In this document: one piece after another, positions 45,796 to 56,420 of the stretch
How positions within the stretch are numbered: the first letter of the stretch is position 1
Layout: every line of letters starts with the position of its first letter
NCBI RefSeq assembly: GCF_900183385.1
Contig: NZ_FXUT01000001.1
Coordinates: 372,001-436,000, forward strand
Source of the DNA: Listeria costaricensis
Lineage (GTDB): Bacteria; Bacillota; Bacilli; Lactobacillales; Listeriaceae
DNA: 64,000 nucleotides
Reading direction: 5' to 3'
The notes under the pieces: generated by a model
Database searches by the model: none
Told to the model about the DNA's origin: nothing
Seen by the model: the letters and a program-made list of their open reading frames with translations, nothing else
Translations under genes and position numbers: made by a program

Positions 45796-46260
45796 TTAAG
45801 CAAAAATGGTCGACCACTCGGCTCGTTTTGCTAAGAATTCCTCTGCTAGTGCTTGTGCGCCTTCTAAACTATGGCTTGCGGCCCAGCCACACTGCACCTC
45901 ATTGCATGCTGGCACTTCTGTCGCTATCAGCACATCCTGCAATGTTTGCTCAATAATTTTCAGCACGTCTTCATAATCATCATGATTGATCAGGGATAAA
46001 TAAAAACCCGTCTGGCATCCCATAGGACTGATGTCTACGATTTTATCTGTATGATTACGCGACAGTTCTGCCATCAAGTGCTCAAGCGAGTGAAGCGCTG
46101 GCATTTCCATGTGTGCCTGATTGGGTTGTTTAAATCGGACATCATATTTATAAATTTCATCTCCATGAATCCCGATTTTTTTGCCGGCTAGTCGTACATA
46201 TGGGGCCTTCACTTTCGTATGATCAAGATTGAAACTTTCTACATTCATTTTTTTCGTCAA
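45796..46260 (-). CDS. luxS: S-ribosylhomocysteine lyase
   Basis: LuxS splits S-ribosylhomocysteine into homocysteine and DPD, the precursor of autoinducer-2, within the activated methyl cycle. The 154-residue protein has the metal-binding HSLEH (His57, His61), Cys124 in NEVQCGW and catalytic Cys82 in [10 protein letters not shown]. It stands alone between terminators. In L. monocytogenes two internalin genes lie between luxS and oatA, as I recall; they are absent here. Confidence 0.97.
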   Translation of the reverse strand: MTKKMNVESFNLDHTKVKAPYVRLAGKKIGIHGDEIYKYDVRFKQPNQAHMEMPALHSLEHLMAELSRNHTDKIVDISPMGCQTGFYLSLINHDDYEDVLKIIEQTLQDVLIATEVPACNEVQCGWAASHSLEGAQALAEEFLAKRAEWSTIFA

Positions 46261-46302
46261 TCTAATCCCTCCTCTTTCACTGTGTTTTATTGTAACATAT
46301 CC

Positions 46303-46335
46303 AAAGAGAAAACAGCTAGTCTGCTCGACTAGCTG
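46303..46335 (-). terminator. Intrinsic terminator of parC
   Basis: CAGCTAGTC pairs perfectly with GACTAGCTG, followed by TTTTCTCTTT on the minus strand. Confidence 0.9.
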
Positions 46336-46341
46336 CCCCTT

Positions 46342-48804
46342 TTATTCAGCCTCTGCTGCATCATCAGCATCAGTAATTTTTTTCTCTTCAATCCACATGC
46401 TCACTGGGCTGCCTTCCATGCTTTCATCAAGCACAAAGGAACCATTGGAATAGCGGTCCGTTAAATGGAGATTGGCCACTTCCAAGTCAACCAGTTGTTC
46501 TTTATTTGTTTGGATCAGTAATTTGTCTTCTTGATGGACAAGTTTTAAATCAACAAAACGATGTGGATTATTTTTTAATTCACGCAACATGATCAAGCCA
46601 CGTTTTGCTCTTGAAATCGGTTCAAATTCGCTTAGTTTCATCTGCTTAAGCGAACCTCGATGCGTGATAAGGACCATTGTTCGTTTGTCATCTGGTTCAA
46701 TCACTGCGCCGCCAATCACTTCATCGTCAGCTTTCAAATTGATTGCCTTGACGCCGGCTGCACGTGCTCCGGAATCTGGCACTTCATTCACATGATAACG
46801 AAGACCGTAACCTTGCTTCGTCGCTAAAAAGACGTCTTCATTGCCGTCAATCTGAGCCGCGAAAATCAGTTCATCTTCCTCTTTAAGTTTGATCGCCATC
46901 ATCGCTTTTGAATAGCGTTGCGGTTGATAATGCGTGATTTTGGATGTTTTGATCATTCCCTGACGCGTCATAAACAAGAACATTTTGCTCTCATCAAATT
47001 TTTGCACGCCACATACTGCCACAATTTCTTCGCCCGGCTCGATTTCCGTTGCCAAGTGGCTGATATGATCGCCAAGGTTTTTCCAGCGAATATCTGGCAA
47101 TTCATGCACTGGCCGGTAAATGAAATTCCCCCGGTTTGTAAAAAGTATGACAACATCCATAGTGTTCATCTTTTGGATAAACATTGGATGATCCAATTCT
47201 TTCATGGCCAGCTCTTCTCCGCTAGACGCGCTGTACGATCTGACGCTCGTCCGTTTGGCATAGCCTTCTTTTGTCACAGAAACAATCACATCTTCTGAAG
47301 CAACGAGCACCTCTGTATCAATTTTGATTTCAGCAATTTCTGCTTGGATTTCTGTTAGGCGGGGTGTTTTATAGGCCTTTTTCACATCATTTAATTCATT
47401 CTTAATGACGCGGCGAAGCTCTTTTTCGTCCCCCAATACTTTTTCCAGAAAATCAATTTGTTCATTTAGTTCTGCGGCTTCTTTTTGGAGCTCCGTCACA
47501 TCGGTATTTGTCAAACGATATAGCTGCAATGAAACGATGGCCTCTGCTTGTTTCTCACTGAAATCATAGGTCGTTTGCAGATTCAGTTTGGCATCACGCT
47601 TGTCTTTTGAACTGCGGATCAATTGAATCACTTCATCCAAAATGGACAGAGCCTTCATCAAACCTTCTAAAATATGTTGCCGCGCTTTTGCTTTGCGAAT
47701 CTCAAATTCGGAACGTTTGGTGACTACTTCAATCTGATGACTGATATACGCATCGAGAAGTGGGAGCAGCCCCATCAGTTCAGGGCGGCGATTGTGGATC
47801 GCGACCATATTAAAATTATAGCTGACTTGCAAATCCGTATTTTTGAAAAGATAATTCAATACGCCTGTCGCATTGGCATCTTTTTTCAGTTCAACAGCAA
47901 TGCGCAGTCCAGTACGATCCGTTTCATCACGTACTTCTGAAATCCCTTCGATTTTCTTTTCAATACGCAGCTCGTCCATGCGCTTGACAAGATTGGCTTT
48001 ATTGACTTCGTAAGGAATCTCTGTAATCGTAATCTGCTGTCTGCCGCCTCGAATATCTTCAATCTCAGTTTTAGAACGAACCACGACGCGACCTTTGCCC
48101 GTTTGATAGGCTTTATGAATGCCATCCGCGCCTTGAATGATACCGCCAGTTGGGAAATCGGGGCCTTTGACGATGGCCATGATATCTTCTAGTGTACAGT
48201 CAGGGCGATCAAGCCGTTTAATGGTAGCATCAATGATCTCTGTTAGATTATGGGGCGGAATATCTGTCGCATAACCTGCCGAGATCCCAGTGGAGCCATT
48301 AACCAGTAAATTAGGAAATCTGGCCGGAAGGACGGTCGGTTCACTTGCCGTGTCATCAAAGTTTGGCACGAAATCGACCGTTTCTTTTTCAATATCACGT
48401 AAAAGTTCTGCACTAATCGCTGAAAGTCTTGCTTCCGTATACCGCATGGCAGCTGGCGGATCACCGTCCACACTCCCATTATTGCCGTGCATTTCGATCA
48501 GGTAACTGCGAACCTTCCAGTCCTGACTCATCCGAACCATCGCTTCATATACAGAAGAGTCTCCGTGCGGATGGTAGTTCCCGATTACGTTGCCGACCGT
48601 TTTAGCAGACTTACGAAAACCTTTTTCATGTGTATTGCCTTCTTCATTCATGGCAAATAGAATACGACGCTGTACCGGCTTCAAACCGTCGCGTGCATCC
48701 GGAAGTGCCCGTTCCTGAATAATATACTTACTGTAACGGCCAAAGCGGTCACCCATTACTTCTTCGAGTGCGAGGTCTTGAATATGTTCATCTTGTGTAC
48801 TCAA
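46342..48804 (-). CDS. parC: DNA topoisomerase IV subunit A
   Basis: ParC is the DNA-cleaving subunit that, with ParE, separates daughter chromosomes. The 820-residue protein opens with [39 protein letters not shown]. It has the quinolone-resistance region [23 protein letters not shown] with wild-type-like DSSVYE, and the catalytic Tyr in [11 protein letters not shown]. The C-terminal beta-pinwheel repeats follow. The start is TTG at 48804, preceded by GAGGTGA, overlapping the parE stop by 4 bases. Confidence 0.97.
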   Translation of the reverse strand: MSTQDEHIQDLALEEVMGDRFGRYSKYIIQERALPDARDGLKPVQRRILFAMNEEGNTHEKGFRKSAKTVGNVIGNYHPHGDSSVYEAMVRMSQDWKVRSYLIEMHGNNGSVDGDPPAAMRYTEARLSAISAELLRDIEKETVDFVPNFDDTASEPTVLPARFPNLLVNGSTGISAGYATDIPPHNLTEIIDATIKRLDRPDCTLEDIMAIVKGPDFPTGGIIQGADGIHKAYQTGKGRVVVRSKTEIEDIRGGRQQITITEIPYEVNKANLVKRMDELRIEKKIEGISEVRDETDRTGLRIAVELKKDANATGVLNYLFKNTDLQVSYNFNMVAIHNRRPELMGLLPLLDAYISHQIEVVTKRSEFEIRKAKARQHILEGLMKALSILDEVIQLIRSSKDKRDAKLNLQTTYDFSEKQAEAIVSLQLYRLTNTDVTELQKEAAELNEQIDFLEKVLGDEKELRRVIKNELNDVKKAYKTPRLTEIQAEIAEIKIDTEVLVASEDVIVSVTKEGYAKRTSVRSYSASSGEELAMKELDHPMFIQKMNTMDVVILFTNRGNFIYRPVHELPDIRWKNLGDHISHLATEIEPGEEIVAVCGVQKFDESKMFLFMTRQGMIKTSKITHYQPQRYSKAMMAIKLKEEDELIFAAQIDGNEDVFLATKQGYGLRYHVNEVPDSGARAAGVKAINLKADDEVIGGAVIEPDDKRTMVLITHRGSLKQMKLSEFEPISRAKRGLIMLRELKNNPHRFVDLKLVHQEDKLLIQTNKEQLVDLEVANLHLTDRYSNGSFVLDESMEGSPVSMWIEEKKITDADDAAEAE

Positions 48805-50765
48805 TCTTCATTCACCTCAACTGTCATCATGTTTTCATTTTCCAGAATGCTTTGATCCTCTTCCAGTGTAAACTCAACATGGCTCTCAATCCACTTACGT
48901 CTAGGTTCTACTTTATCCCCCATCAGTGTAGCCACTCGTCGCTCTGCCCGCGCCACATCATCAATCCGCACACGAATTAGTGTCCGCGTTTCTGGATTCA
49001 TTGTCGTTTCCCAAAGCTGGTCAGCATTCATTTCACCAAGACCTTTATAGCGCTGGATAATATAGCCGCGTCCTACTTTTTTAATGCAGGCATCCAGCTC
49101 ATCATCTGTCCATGCGTATTCAATAATTTCTTTTTTGCCCGAGCCTTTACTGACTTTGTAAAGCGGTGGCAGTGCAATAAATACCTTGCCTGCTTCAACG
49201 AGTGGCTTCATATAGCGATAGAAAAAGGTCAAAAGCAAGACTTGAATATGCGCGCCATCGGTATCGGCATCGGTCATGATCACGATTTTGTCATAGTTGC
49301 AATCCGCTACATCAAATTCAGGTCCTACCCCTGCGCCGACAGTGTGGATAATCGTGCTTATTTCTTCATTTTTAAGGATATCCTGTAATTTTGCTTTTTC
49401 AGTATTGATTACTTTACCGCGCAATGGCAAAATCGCCTGGAACTTACGATCACGGCCTTGCTTGGCAGAACCACCTGCTGAATCCCCTTCGACTAAATAG
49501 AGTTCATTTTTATTCGGATTGCGTGATTGAGCTGGAGTTAGTTTCCCGGATAGAATGGTTTCGGAGCGTTTCCGTTTCTTTCCGTTACGGGTTTCTTCTC
49601 GTGCTTTCCGTGCTGCTTCCCGTGCTTCCCGTGCTTTAATCGCTTTTTTGACAAGGAGAGCGCTAGTATCTGGATTTTCAGCTAAAAAGTAGGCCAAATG
49701 CTCCGCAACAACGGCGTCTACTGCCTGTCGTGCTTCGGCTGTTCCGAGTTTTTCTTTGGTCTGTCCTTCAAATTGAAGCAGATTTTCCGGCACTCGGATG
49801 GACAAAACAGCTGAAAGGCCTTCGCGAATATCACTGCCTTCCAAATTCTTGTCTTTTTCTTTCAGCATGCCCACACGTTTTGCGTAATCATTAAATACGC
49901 GTGTCATGGCTGCTTTCATACCGGACTCATGTGTACCCGCGCCTCGTGTACGAACATTATTAACGAAGCTGAGAATATTTTCGGAATAGCCATCATTGAA
50001 TTGGAAGGCCATCTCGATTTCAATAGTCCCGCTTTCACCTTCAAAATCAACGACTGGGTGGAGGACGTCTTTTCCTTCATTGATATATTCTACAAAGTTT
50101 TTGACACCTTCCTCAAAATGAAAGGCTTCTCCCATACCAACTCGTTCATCAATCAGCTCGATTCGCATTCCTTTAAGTAAAAAGGCTGACTCACGCAGAC
50201 GTTCAGATAATGTTTCATAATTATAAGAGGTCGTTGGGAAAATTTTCGGATCTGGCTTGAAGCGGATTGTTGTCCCTCTCAATTTACTCTTACCGATTTT
50301 CCGAAGTGTGCCGTCTGGTTTGCCGCCATTTACAAAATTCTGCTCATAAATCGCGCCATCACGATGAATCGTCACTTTCAACCATTCGGAGAGTGCATTG
50401 ACAACGGATGACCCAACGCCATGCAACCCACCACTTGTTTTATAGCCGCCGCTTTGACCAAATTTACCACCGGCATGAAGAACTGTCAGAATAACCTCGA
50501 CGGTTGGTTTGCCCGTTTTATGCATCCCAACTGGCATGCCACGACCTTTATCTTCTACACTGACACTTCCGTCATCATGAAGCGTCACTTTAATTTCATT
50601 TCCGAATCCCGCGAGTGCTTCATCCACGGAATTATCGACAATTTCATATACTAAATGATGCAGTCCGCGTACATCTGTTGAACCAATATACATGGCTGGA
50701 CGCTTCCGAACTGCCTCTAAACCTTCTAGTACCTGAATGGAATCATCATTATACTCGTTTACCAT
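48801..50765 (-). CDS. parE: DNA topoisomerase IV subunit B
   Basis: ParE is the ATPase subunit of topoisomerase IV. The 654-residue protein has the GHKL motifs [25 protein letters not shown] and [15 protein letters not shown], and the TOPRIM segment [30 protein letters not shown] with [11 protein letters not shown]. It is followed directly by parC. GGAGAT precedes the ATG. Length separates it from GyrB only slightly; pairing with parC and the plsY neighbourhood settle the identity. Confidence 0.96.
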   Translation of the reverse strand: MVNEYNDDSIQVLEGLEAVRKRPAMYIGSTDVRGLHHLVYEIVDNSVDEALAGFGNEIKVTLHDDGSVSVEDKGRGMPVGMHKTGKPTVEVILTVLHAGGKFGQSGGYKTSGGLHGVGSSVVNALSEWLKVTIHRDGAIYEQNFVNGGKPDGTLRKIGKSKLRGTTIRFKPDPKIFPTTSYNYETLSERLRESAFLLKGMRIELIDERVGMGEAFHFEEGVKNFVEYINEGKDVLHPVVDFEGESGTIEIEMAFQFNDGYSENILSFVNNVRTRGAGTHESGMKAAMTRVFNDYAKRVGMLKEKDKNLEGSDIREGLSAVLSIRVPENLLQFEGQTKEKLGTAEARQAVDAVVAEHLAYFLAENPDTSALLVKKAIKAREAREAARKAREETRNGKKRKRSETILSGKLTPAQSRNPNKNELYLVEGDSAGGSAKQGRDRKFQAILPLRGKVINTEKAKLQDILKNEEISTIIHTVGAGVGPEFDVADCNYDKIVIMTDADTDGAHIQVLLLTFFYRYMKPLVEAGKVFIALPPLYKVSKGSGKKEIIEYAWTDDELDACIKKVGRGYIIQRYKGLGEMNADQLWETTMNPETRTLIRVRIDDVARAERRVATLMGDKVEPRRKWIESHVEFTLEEDQSILENENMMTVEVNED

Positions 50766-50954
50766 TCATTTTAATCTCCTTTCATCCCTGAGCCTAGCCC
50801 CCTCATTTTAAGAGCTACCACTAAAGAATAGCAAATTGTTGCTAATTTAGCAAAACGAAACTGCAAAACACGAACATACTTTCTTATTATATCAAATAAT
50901 CAGCCAGAATGTAAGGGCAAGAAGCGGATATGCTCGCTTTTCCTCTCTTCACTG

Positions 50955-51322
50955 GGACATTCTGTTTCTCGCTGTTTGCGGGAGTGTGGATGCTATGTTA
51001 CTTTGATCCATATGTATATTGCGCTGAGATTTGCTTTCTGCTCTTAGCTGGTGTAGTTTGTGGATTTGATGCTTGCTTGGATTATCTGCATCTTGGCGCT
51101 GTATTTCGTTTTTGTTCGTAATCTGGGCGGCGGCTCTGCGGATTACATGCTTTGCTCGTAACTTGGGCGCGGCCTTGCAGATTACATGCTCGGCTCCACT
51201 CGCATGTATATTGGCGCTGTATCTCGCTTTGCTCGTAACCTGGACGCGGCCTTGCGGATTACATGCTCGGCTTCGCTCGCATGTATATTGGCGCTGTATC
51301 TCGCTTTGCTCGTAACAGCGCC
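50955..51322. repeat. Decaying tandem-repeat patch, 77-base unit
   Basis: This gene-free stretch between parE and the CoA-binding protein gene holds about four to five copies of a 77-base unit. The best copy runs 51211-51287, followed by a partial identical start at 51288-51316. Earlier copies are shorter or diverged: 51091-51150 and 51151-51210 lack parts of the unit, and 51010-51090 is faint. Each unit contains the hairpin TACATGC...GCATGTA and the elements TTGGCGCTGTAT and TTGCTCGTAAC. The array closes with GGCGCTGT/ACAGCGCC (51290-51322). It is visibly richer in GC than its surroundings. A frame of about 150 codons crosses it but tracks the repeat rather than a protein. Confidence 0.75.
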
Positions 51323-51324
51323 AA

Positions 51325-51355
51325 CAAAAAACAGGCTCCCATATAGAACCTGTTT
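51325..51355 (-). terminator. Intrinsic terminator after the CoA-binding protein gene
   Basis: AAACAGG pairs with CCTGTTT, followed by TTTTG on the minus strand. Confidence 0.75.
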
Positions 51356-51373
51356 CGAAAATTCGAAAACCAG

Positions 51374-51787
51374 TTAAACCAATTCTTGATAAGCAACTTT
51401 GATGCAACGATCCATAATGACTGGATAATTCTTTTCGTTCAAATACTGTGCCGCTTTTTCATTCACAAGTCCAAGCTGCGCCCAAAAGACGTCTGCATCT
51501 ATTTGAACAAAATCTTCTGCGACTTCTGGCAAAAATTCAGAACGTCTGAACACATTCACAATATCTACGTGTTCCTTGATATCAGTCAGTTGTTTTACTG
51601 CCTTTTCACCCAAAATTTCATCGGCATGTGGATTGACGGGAATTATTCGGTAACCCGCTTCCTGCATCACTTTTGCCACTTGATAGCTGGTGCGCTCAGG
51701 TTTGTCACTCAGACCCACAACTGCTATCGTTTTTGCGTTCTTTAATATCGCCCGCTGTTCACTTAAGCTAGGATTTTGAAAAGTCAT
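51374..51787 (-). CDS. yneT: CoA-binding protein, YneT/YccU family
   Basis: The 137-residue Rossmann-like protein shows TIAVVGLSDKPERTSYQVAKVMQEAGYRIIPVNP, the nucleotide-binding opening of the CoA-binding domain family, and VFRRSEFLPEVAEDF. No catalytic function is known. In B. subtilis the homologue yneT lies between plsY (yneS) and parE; here a permease and a repeat patch have come between them. It starts 4 bases after the permease stop, so the two are probably one transcript. Confidence 0.88.
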   Translation of the reverse strand: MTFQNPSLSEQRAILKNAKTIAVVGLSDKPERTSYQVAKVMQEAGYRIIPVNPHADEILGEKAVKQLTDIKEHVDIVNVFRRSEFLPEVAEDFVQIDADVFWAQLGLVNEKAAQYLNEKNYPVIMDRCIKVAYQELV

Positions 51788-51791
51788 CTTC

Positions 51792-53087
51792 TCACTCCTT
51801 CGTATTTTGCTTCCGTTTGCGAAAAATAAAATACTGCTCTATCAGAATACCAATAACACTGCCAACAATCAAGCCGTTATTTAAAACAGCTAAAATTGCC
51901 GCCGGTAAATCACTGAGTGCATTGGCAGGTAGAAACATAATCCCAACGCCTGTAAGGAGCGCTATCCCAATCGTCAAGTAACGTTCATCTTCCAAAACCG
52001 TAATTTTTTTCAGCTCCTTCAACGCCATAACCAGCATATTCGCAAACAGCACAAACGTCACCGCATAACCAACAGCAGCCGGAATCGTTGCCATCACCGC
52101 CATCACTGGTGGAAAAAAAGCAATCAATGCGGTCAAGGTACAGCCGAATAAAAATGGTCGTCTGCTTTTCTCGCCTGTTTGCGCCACAAAGCCAGCTGCA
52201 CCGCTAATTGGCACCGGTCCAATCGCACTAAACAAGCCGCCTAACAATTGGTTGATCCCCGAAACAAAGCCGCCCTGCCGGTAACGCTTGGGGTCACTCG
52301 GCTGCCCTGGAAACAAAATATTTTCCATCAATCGCACCGAGGCAACGAGATTTGTGATCAGCAAGAATGTAATAAAGAAAGCTGTGGTTAAACTGCCCCA
52401 ATCAAATGCCGGAATGCCAAATGCAAAAATTTCCGGTAAAGAAAAAATATGTTCCTGCGCAACGGGTGCCGTACTTTTTCCGCAAATGATAAAAAGTCCC
52501 CAACCTAAAATCAGTGCAAAAATAACCGAATACTGCCGCAGCCAGAGTACCTTCGTTCGCCCAAAACTAAATGTGAGTACAATCACAGCTAAGCTTAGCA
52601 GTGCGACTACTGGATCCATTTTCGGATGCGCTTCTGTAATCCCAAGCATTCCCTTTAAAAATGAGCCGCTCATCTGCAAAACCAGCAACAGCAAATAAAT
52701 AAACGTCACAGTTGGCGTGAAAAGGCGAGCCAGTTTTTCAATGATTCCAAAAAACGCCAGCAGGATAAATAAAACGCCACTGAAAAGCATTCCAAACGAC
52801 AAAGCCTCCAGCGCCTCAATATTTGTACTGTATAAGACACCAACAAAACCTGCATACAAGGTGAAAACACTCCACCATAAGCCCGCCGGTCCCTCGTGAA
52901 TCGGCAATTTATGCCCGATTATTCCTTGTAAAAAGCCGGCAATCCCCAGTACAAAAATCGTTCGCTGCATAAAAAGTGCCGTTTCCGCTGGGCTAAGATG
53001 ATATAAATCACTAATCGCAATCGGTGCCGCAATCGCAGCAGCAATCATAAAAATCATCCACTGAAAGCCAGCTGTTACTCCCTTCAT
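51792..53087 (-). CDS. NCS2-family uracil/xanthine-type permease
   Basis: The 431-residue protein has about 12-14 hydrophobic helices, with motifs such as GPAGLWWSVFTLYAGF, PIHEGPAG and GGFVSGINQLLGGLFSAIGPVPISGAAGFVAQTG, typical of the NCS2 nucleobase transporters related to YbbY. The substrate (uracil, xanthine or another base) cannot be decided, and no purine or pyrimidine genes are adjacent. I start at the ATG at 53087, preceded by AGGGGGAG. Its place between plsY and yneT is not seen in the B. subtilis order. Confidence 0.85.
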   Translation of the reverse strand: MKGVTAGFQWMIFMIAAAIAAPIAISDLYHLSPAETALFMQRTIFVLGIAGFLQGIIGHKLPIHEGPAGLWWSVFTLYAGFVGVLYSTNIEALEALSFGMLFSGVLFILLAFFGIIEKLARLFTPTVTFIYLLLLVLQMSGSFLKGMLGITEAHPKMDPVVALLSLAVIVLTFSFGRTKVLWLRQYSVIFALILGWGLFIICGKSTAPVAQEHIFSLPEIFAFGIPAFDWGSLTTAFFITFLLITNLVASVRLMENILFPGQPSDPKRYRQGGFVSGINQLLGGLFSAIGPVPISGAAGFVAQTGEKSRRPFLFGCTLTALIAFFPPVMAVMATIPAAVGYAVTFVLFANMLVMALKELKKITVLEDERYLTIGIALLTGVGIMFLPANALSDLPAAILAVLNNGLIVGSVIGILIEQYFIFRKRKQNTKE

Positions 53088-53238
53088 CTTACTCCCCCTT
53101 TTCAACTATACGCTCCAACTATTCATTGTAGTCTCGACTAGCCATTTAGTAAAGCCATTTTGAAAAAAATCCGCCTTTTTGTACAGATTTGTGCTATAAT
53201 GCTAAAGAATAAGGTTTCGAAAAAAGGGGTATCAAAGC

Positions 53239-53835
53239 ATGTCGATTTCATTTTTATTACTCATCGGGCTCGCCTATTTGATCGGTTCCATCCCATCAGG
53301 TTTGTGGGTCGGGAAAATTTTCTATAAGAAGGATATTCGTGATTATGGTAGCGGAAATCTCGGGGCCACTAATTCGTTTCGTGTTCTCGGCATCAAAGCC
53401 GGTAGCGTGGTCACCGTTATGGATATTCTCAAAGGAACAGTCTCTACCTTACTGCCCTACTTTTTTGGCTTCGAGCTGGGGCATCATTACTGGTTGCTAA
53501 CCGGGGTCGCGGCAATCATCGGTCACAGTTTCCCGATTTTCGCCGGATTCAAGGGCGGAAAGGCTGTTGCAACAAGTGCAGGTGTTATCTTGGCCTATGC
53601 ACCGCTCCTTTTCGTTATTGCCATTCTGGTTTTCCTTTTAACACTGAAAATCAGCAAGTACGTTTCACTCAGTTCAATGGTCGCTGCAGTTGCCGCCTTC
53701 ATTTGTTCACTCTTTATGAATGACTGGATTCTCGTTCTTCTGATTACTTGCTTAGCCCTCTTTATTATTTGGCGTCATCGCACCAACATCGCACGCATTC
53801 GAAACGGGGAAGAGCCTAAAATTAAATGGATGTAA
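53239..53835 (+). CDS. plsY: Glycerol-3-phosphate acyltransferase PlsY
   Basis: PlsY uses acyl-phosphate to acylate glycerol-3-phosphate, the first step of phospholipid synthesis. The 198-residue membrane protein has the three conserved loops: [15 protein letters not shown] and [38 protein letters not shown], and the late [17 protein letters not shown] precedes the ATG at 53239. It stands alone, ending in a bidirectional terminator. Confidence 0.97.
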   Translation: MSISFLLLIGLAYLIGSIPSGLWVGKIFYKKDIRDYGSGNLGATNSFRVLGIKAGSVVTVMDILKGTVSTLLPYFFGFELGHHYWLLTGVAAIIGHSFPIFAGFKGGKAVATSAGVILAYAPLLFVIAILVFLLTLKISKYVSLSSMVAAVAAFICSLFMNDWILVLLITCLALFIIWRHRTNIARIRNGEEPKIKWM

Positions 53836-53877
53836 AAAAAAGCTTATGCGAACTGAATTCGCATAAGCTCTTTTTTT
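53834..53877. terminator. Bidirectional terminator between plsY and the mutarotase-like gene
   Basis: AGCTTATGCGAA pairs perfectly with TTCGCATAAGCT, with A- and T-runs outside; it touches the stop of the minus-strand gene. Confidence 0.93.
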
Positions 53878-54748
53878 ATCCCACCGTAATGCTGTACTCA
53901 GAATGAAAAATCGCTTCCGGCTCCAACTGTTCAATACCTGCTTTATCTCGCAGTTCGACAGGTGCACCGGCACTATCTGCAATTCCAAACCACGGCTCAA
54001 TGCATAAAAACGGAGTACCTTCTCCAGCCGTCCAAATTCCAACAAACGGAAATGCTGGAAAACTCACTTTAACAAAATGCGCATGTGCCTCAGAACGAAT
54101 TGCTACCTCATTTTGGTTTAAGCCCTCAAAAATGAGCGCATCATTGGCAAACAAGTCATAGGTAAGCGGCAACTGTTGCACCTTTTCATCTGCTATTTTT
54201 TTAACGGCGCCACTTCTGTAAGGTCCCTCTAATACAAGCGTCTCAAGTGCCTCTTTTGTCCCAAAGTCTAAATAATAGTCTTCAAATCGGGTTCCGTCTA
54301 CAAGCGGCACGTTAAATGCTGGATGTGCACCAACAGAAAAATAAATGCGTTTATCATCTGTGTTCTCAACATGATATTCCACATGAACCGTATCATCAGC
54401 TAGCGTATAGCTGACTTGCAGGCGAAATGAGAATGGATATACTGCCTTTGATTGCTGATCTGCCTGCAGTTCAAATACTACACGCGTCGTTTCCTCTTCC
54501 ACCACTTGAAAAGTACGATCGCGCGCAAAACCGTGTTGCGGCAAATGGAAGGCTTCCCCGTCCACATAGTAAGTATCCTCCACCAAGCGGCCGACTGTCG
54601 GGAATAAAATGGGTGCATGGCGGCCCCAAAATGCTTTATCTGCATGCCATAAATAGTCAAGACCTGTTTTTTTATGATAGATTCTGGTCAATTCCGCCCC
54701 TTCTGCTTTCATTTCTACCACTAACTGTTCATTTTCTAGTTTTATCAT
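53876..54748 (-). CDS. Aldose 1-epimerase (mutarotase)-like protein
   Basis: The 290-residue beta-sandwich protein contains LWHADKAFWGRHAPILFPTVGRL, HGFARDRTF, FSVGAHPAFN and the late CIEPWFG, the pattern of the galactose mutarotase-like LacX subfamily. Its His residues in QHGFARD and SVGAHPAF are the likely catalytic and binding positions. These proteins interconvert sugar anomers, but substrates of this branch are poorly known. It overlaps the yneQ-like gene by 20 bases. Confidence 0.85.
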   Translation of the reverse strand: MIKLENEQLVVEMKAEGAELTRIYHKKTGLDYLWHADKAFWGRHAPILFPTVGRLVEDTYYVDGEAFHLPQHGFARDRTFQVVEEETTRVVFELQADQQSKAVYPFSFRLQVSYTLADDTVHVEYHVENTDDKRIYFSVGAHPAFNVPLVDGTRFEDYYLDFGTKEALETLVLEGPYRSGAVKKIADEKVQQLPLTYDLFANDALIFEGLNQNEVAIRSEAHAHFVKVSFPAFPFVGIWTAGEGTPFLCIEPWFGIADSAGAPVELRDKAGIEQLEPEAIFHSEYSITVG

Positions 54749-55061
54749 CCTGGTCTCCTTCTAAGTGAAAACGGTGTAACTGTTCCATTTCCCCTTCTTT
54801 TATCAAAATCATTCGCTGGATCTCACCAAAAAGATCATAATGCGGCAATCCCTCGTGATTATAATCAATATAGGCTTCAGGCAAACCGTATTGTTTCCCC
54901 CACGCCTTTAGCTTAGCTAGATCGCTGCTGGCAGCCTTCGTCACCGTGTTGGCATCTGGAAAGCGAGCGTCCAACCAGTAATGCGTAATGAGCGCGATCT
55001 CTCCCCGCGCAGCTTTTTCTTTAAATGCTTCTAATTCCGCCCTTTTTACCCCAAACGCCAT
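54729..55061 (-). CDS. yneQ: YneQ-like protein, function unknown
   Basis: The 110-residue soluble protein starts MAFGVKRAELEAFKEKAARGEIALITHYWLDARFPDANTVTKA and continues with WGKQYGLPEAYIDYN and HYDLFG. To my recollection it is similar along its length to B. subtilis YneQ, which is also encoded beside yneP. No known domain or activity. It overlaps yneP by 1 base and the mutarotase-like gene by 20 bases, so the three form one unit. Confidence 0.75.
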   Translation of the reverse strand: MAFGVKRAELEAFKEKAARGEIALITHYWLDARFPDANTVTKAASSDLAKLKAWGKQYGLPEAYIDYNHEGLPHYDLFGEIQRMILIKEGEMEQLHRFHLEGDQDDKTRK

Positions 55062-55492
55062 CAGTTTTCCTCATCAGTCAACGCTGATAGATACTTTTGA
55101 TGCCATTCTTTAAATACACGACGCAAGGCAATCGGTTGAAAAGTCTCTTTCTTCACACAAACATGTTTGGTTGATCCTGTCACAGCAATTTCACCTGTTT
55201 CCGCATAGCGAATCTCATAACCATAAGTCACTCGAATGCCGTCATAAGCTTCCAGCCAGGTCTTAACGATCGCCGTCTGCCCATAACGAAGCGGTTTCCC
55301 ATAATGAATCTGTACATCTAGAACTGGGGACAGATAGCCAGCTGCTTCCATATCGAAATAGCGCAGCCCCAGCGTCTCGATAAAGCGAGTTCGGCCTATT
55401 TCCATCCAAACAAGATAATTGGTATGGTAAACGACCCCCATCTGATCTGTTTCCGCATAACGGACTTCGATTTCCGTTTCATTTGTAATCAT
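55061..55492 (-). CDS. yneP: Acyl-CoA thioesterase, YneP/YbgC family
   Basis: The 143-residue hot-dog fold protein carries VRYAETDQMGVVYHTNYLVWMEIGRTRF, the active-site signature of the 4-hydroxybenzoyl-CoA thioesterase/YbgC family, with the catalytic Asp in TDQMG. It probably hydrolyses acyl-CoA or acyl-ACP; the substrate is unknown. It is the first gene of the yneP-yneQ-mutarotase unit. Confidence 0.87.
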   Translation of the reverse strand: MITNETEIEVRYAETDQMGVVYHTNYLVWMEIGRTRFIETLGLRYFDMEAAGYLSPVLDVQIHYGKPLRYGQTAIVKTWLEAYDGIRVTYGYEIRYAETGEIAVTGSTKHVCVKKETFQPIALRRVFKEWHQKYLSALTDEEN

Positions 55493-55565
55493 ATCTTCCC
55501 CTCCAAATTCAACAAGTTCTTTTCTATTTTAGCAAATATCTGCGAAAAATAGAACCAGGGCGCAT

Positions 55566-55602
55566 AAAAAGACCCCCATACTTTTACAAAGCAGGAGGTC
55601 CA
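55566..55602 (-). terminator. Intrinsic terminator of codY
   Basis: GACCTCC pairs with GGGGGTC (one G-U pair), followed by TTTTTA on the minus strand. Confidence 0.75.
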
Positions 55603-55621
55603 AATCTTCTAAAAATCGAAC

Positions 55622-56401
55622 TTAGTTATTTTTCAATTTTTCAAGCTCTACAAGGAATTTATCGTTCAAGACACGGATAAAGGTTCCTTTCATACCAAGC
55701 GAACGGGAATCAATGACACCGGCACTTTCAAGTTTACGAAGCGCATTAACGATAACTGAACGCGTAATTCCTACACGGTCTGCAATTTTAGATGCAACAA
55801 GCAAGCCTTCTTTACCATTTAGTTCATCAAAAATATGTTCGATTGCTTCAAGTTCACTGTAAGAAAGCGAGCTGATTGCCATTTGTACAACCGCACGGCT
55901 TCTTGCTTCTTCTTCAATTTCTTCAGCTTTCTCATGAAGAATTTCCATACCAACAACTGTACTACCATATTCAGCTAGTAATAGATCATCATCATTGAAA
56001 CGATTTTCTAAACGGGAAAGGATCAGCGTGCCAAGGCGTTCCCCACCACCAACGATTGGGACGATTGTTGTTAAACCTTTTGTAAATAAGTCGCTGTTTT
56101 CAATTGGAAAAGCTGTATATTGACTTGATACTTCCAAGTTAGGAGAAGTTTCATTGACATTAAATAAGCTTTGTGTATATTCTTCAGGGAATTGGCATTC
56201 TGTCAGCATTTGTTTCATACGTTCGTTTTCAATCGGCAAAATTTCCGAATAGCCCAAAAGTTTTCCTTTACGGCTGACGATATACGTATTGGCTTCAATC
56301 ACATCACTCAATGTGTCTGCCATTTCTTTGAAGTTCACTGTTTTCCCTGCCGCATTTTGTAGCATGGAATTGATTTTTCTTGTTTTTTCTAATAAGCTCA
56401 T
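55622..56401 (-). CDS. codY: GTP- and branched-chain-amino-acid-sensing repressor CodY
   Basis: CodY represses nutrient-limitation genes when isoleucine and GTP are plentiful; in Listeria it also affects virulence genes. The 259-residue protein has the N-terminal GAF ligand domain and the C-terminal winged helix [26 protein letters not shown] (about residues 203-229), which is nearly invariant in the family. It is the last gene of xerC-hslV-hslU-codY. A CodY-like site lies in the citB promoter of this window. Confidence 0.98.
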   Translation of the reverse strand: MSLLEKTRKINSMLQNAAGKTVNFKEMADTLSDVIEANTYIVSRKGKLLGYSEILPIENERMKQMLTECQFPEEYTQSLFNVNETSPNLEVSSQYTAFPIENSDLFTKGLTTIVPIVGGGERLGTLILSRLENRFNDDDLLLAEYGSTVVGMEILHEKAEEIEEEARSRAVVQMAISSLSYSELEAIEHIFDELNGKEGLLVASKIADRVGITRSVIVNALRKLESAGVIDSRSLGMKGTFIRVLNDKFLVELEKLKNN

Positions 56402-56420
56402 TATTAGATCCTCCTAAAGT

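Noticed and set aside
51088-51322. CRISPR array
   Set aside because: Units are contiguous 77-base tandem copies without unique spacers, and no cas genes are near.
50949-51407. Open frame of about 150 codons on the minus strand through the repeat patch
   Set aside because: Its sequence follows the 77-base repeat with frame changes, has no ribosome site and overlaps the end of yneT.
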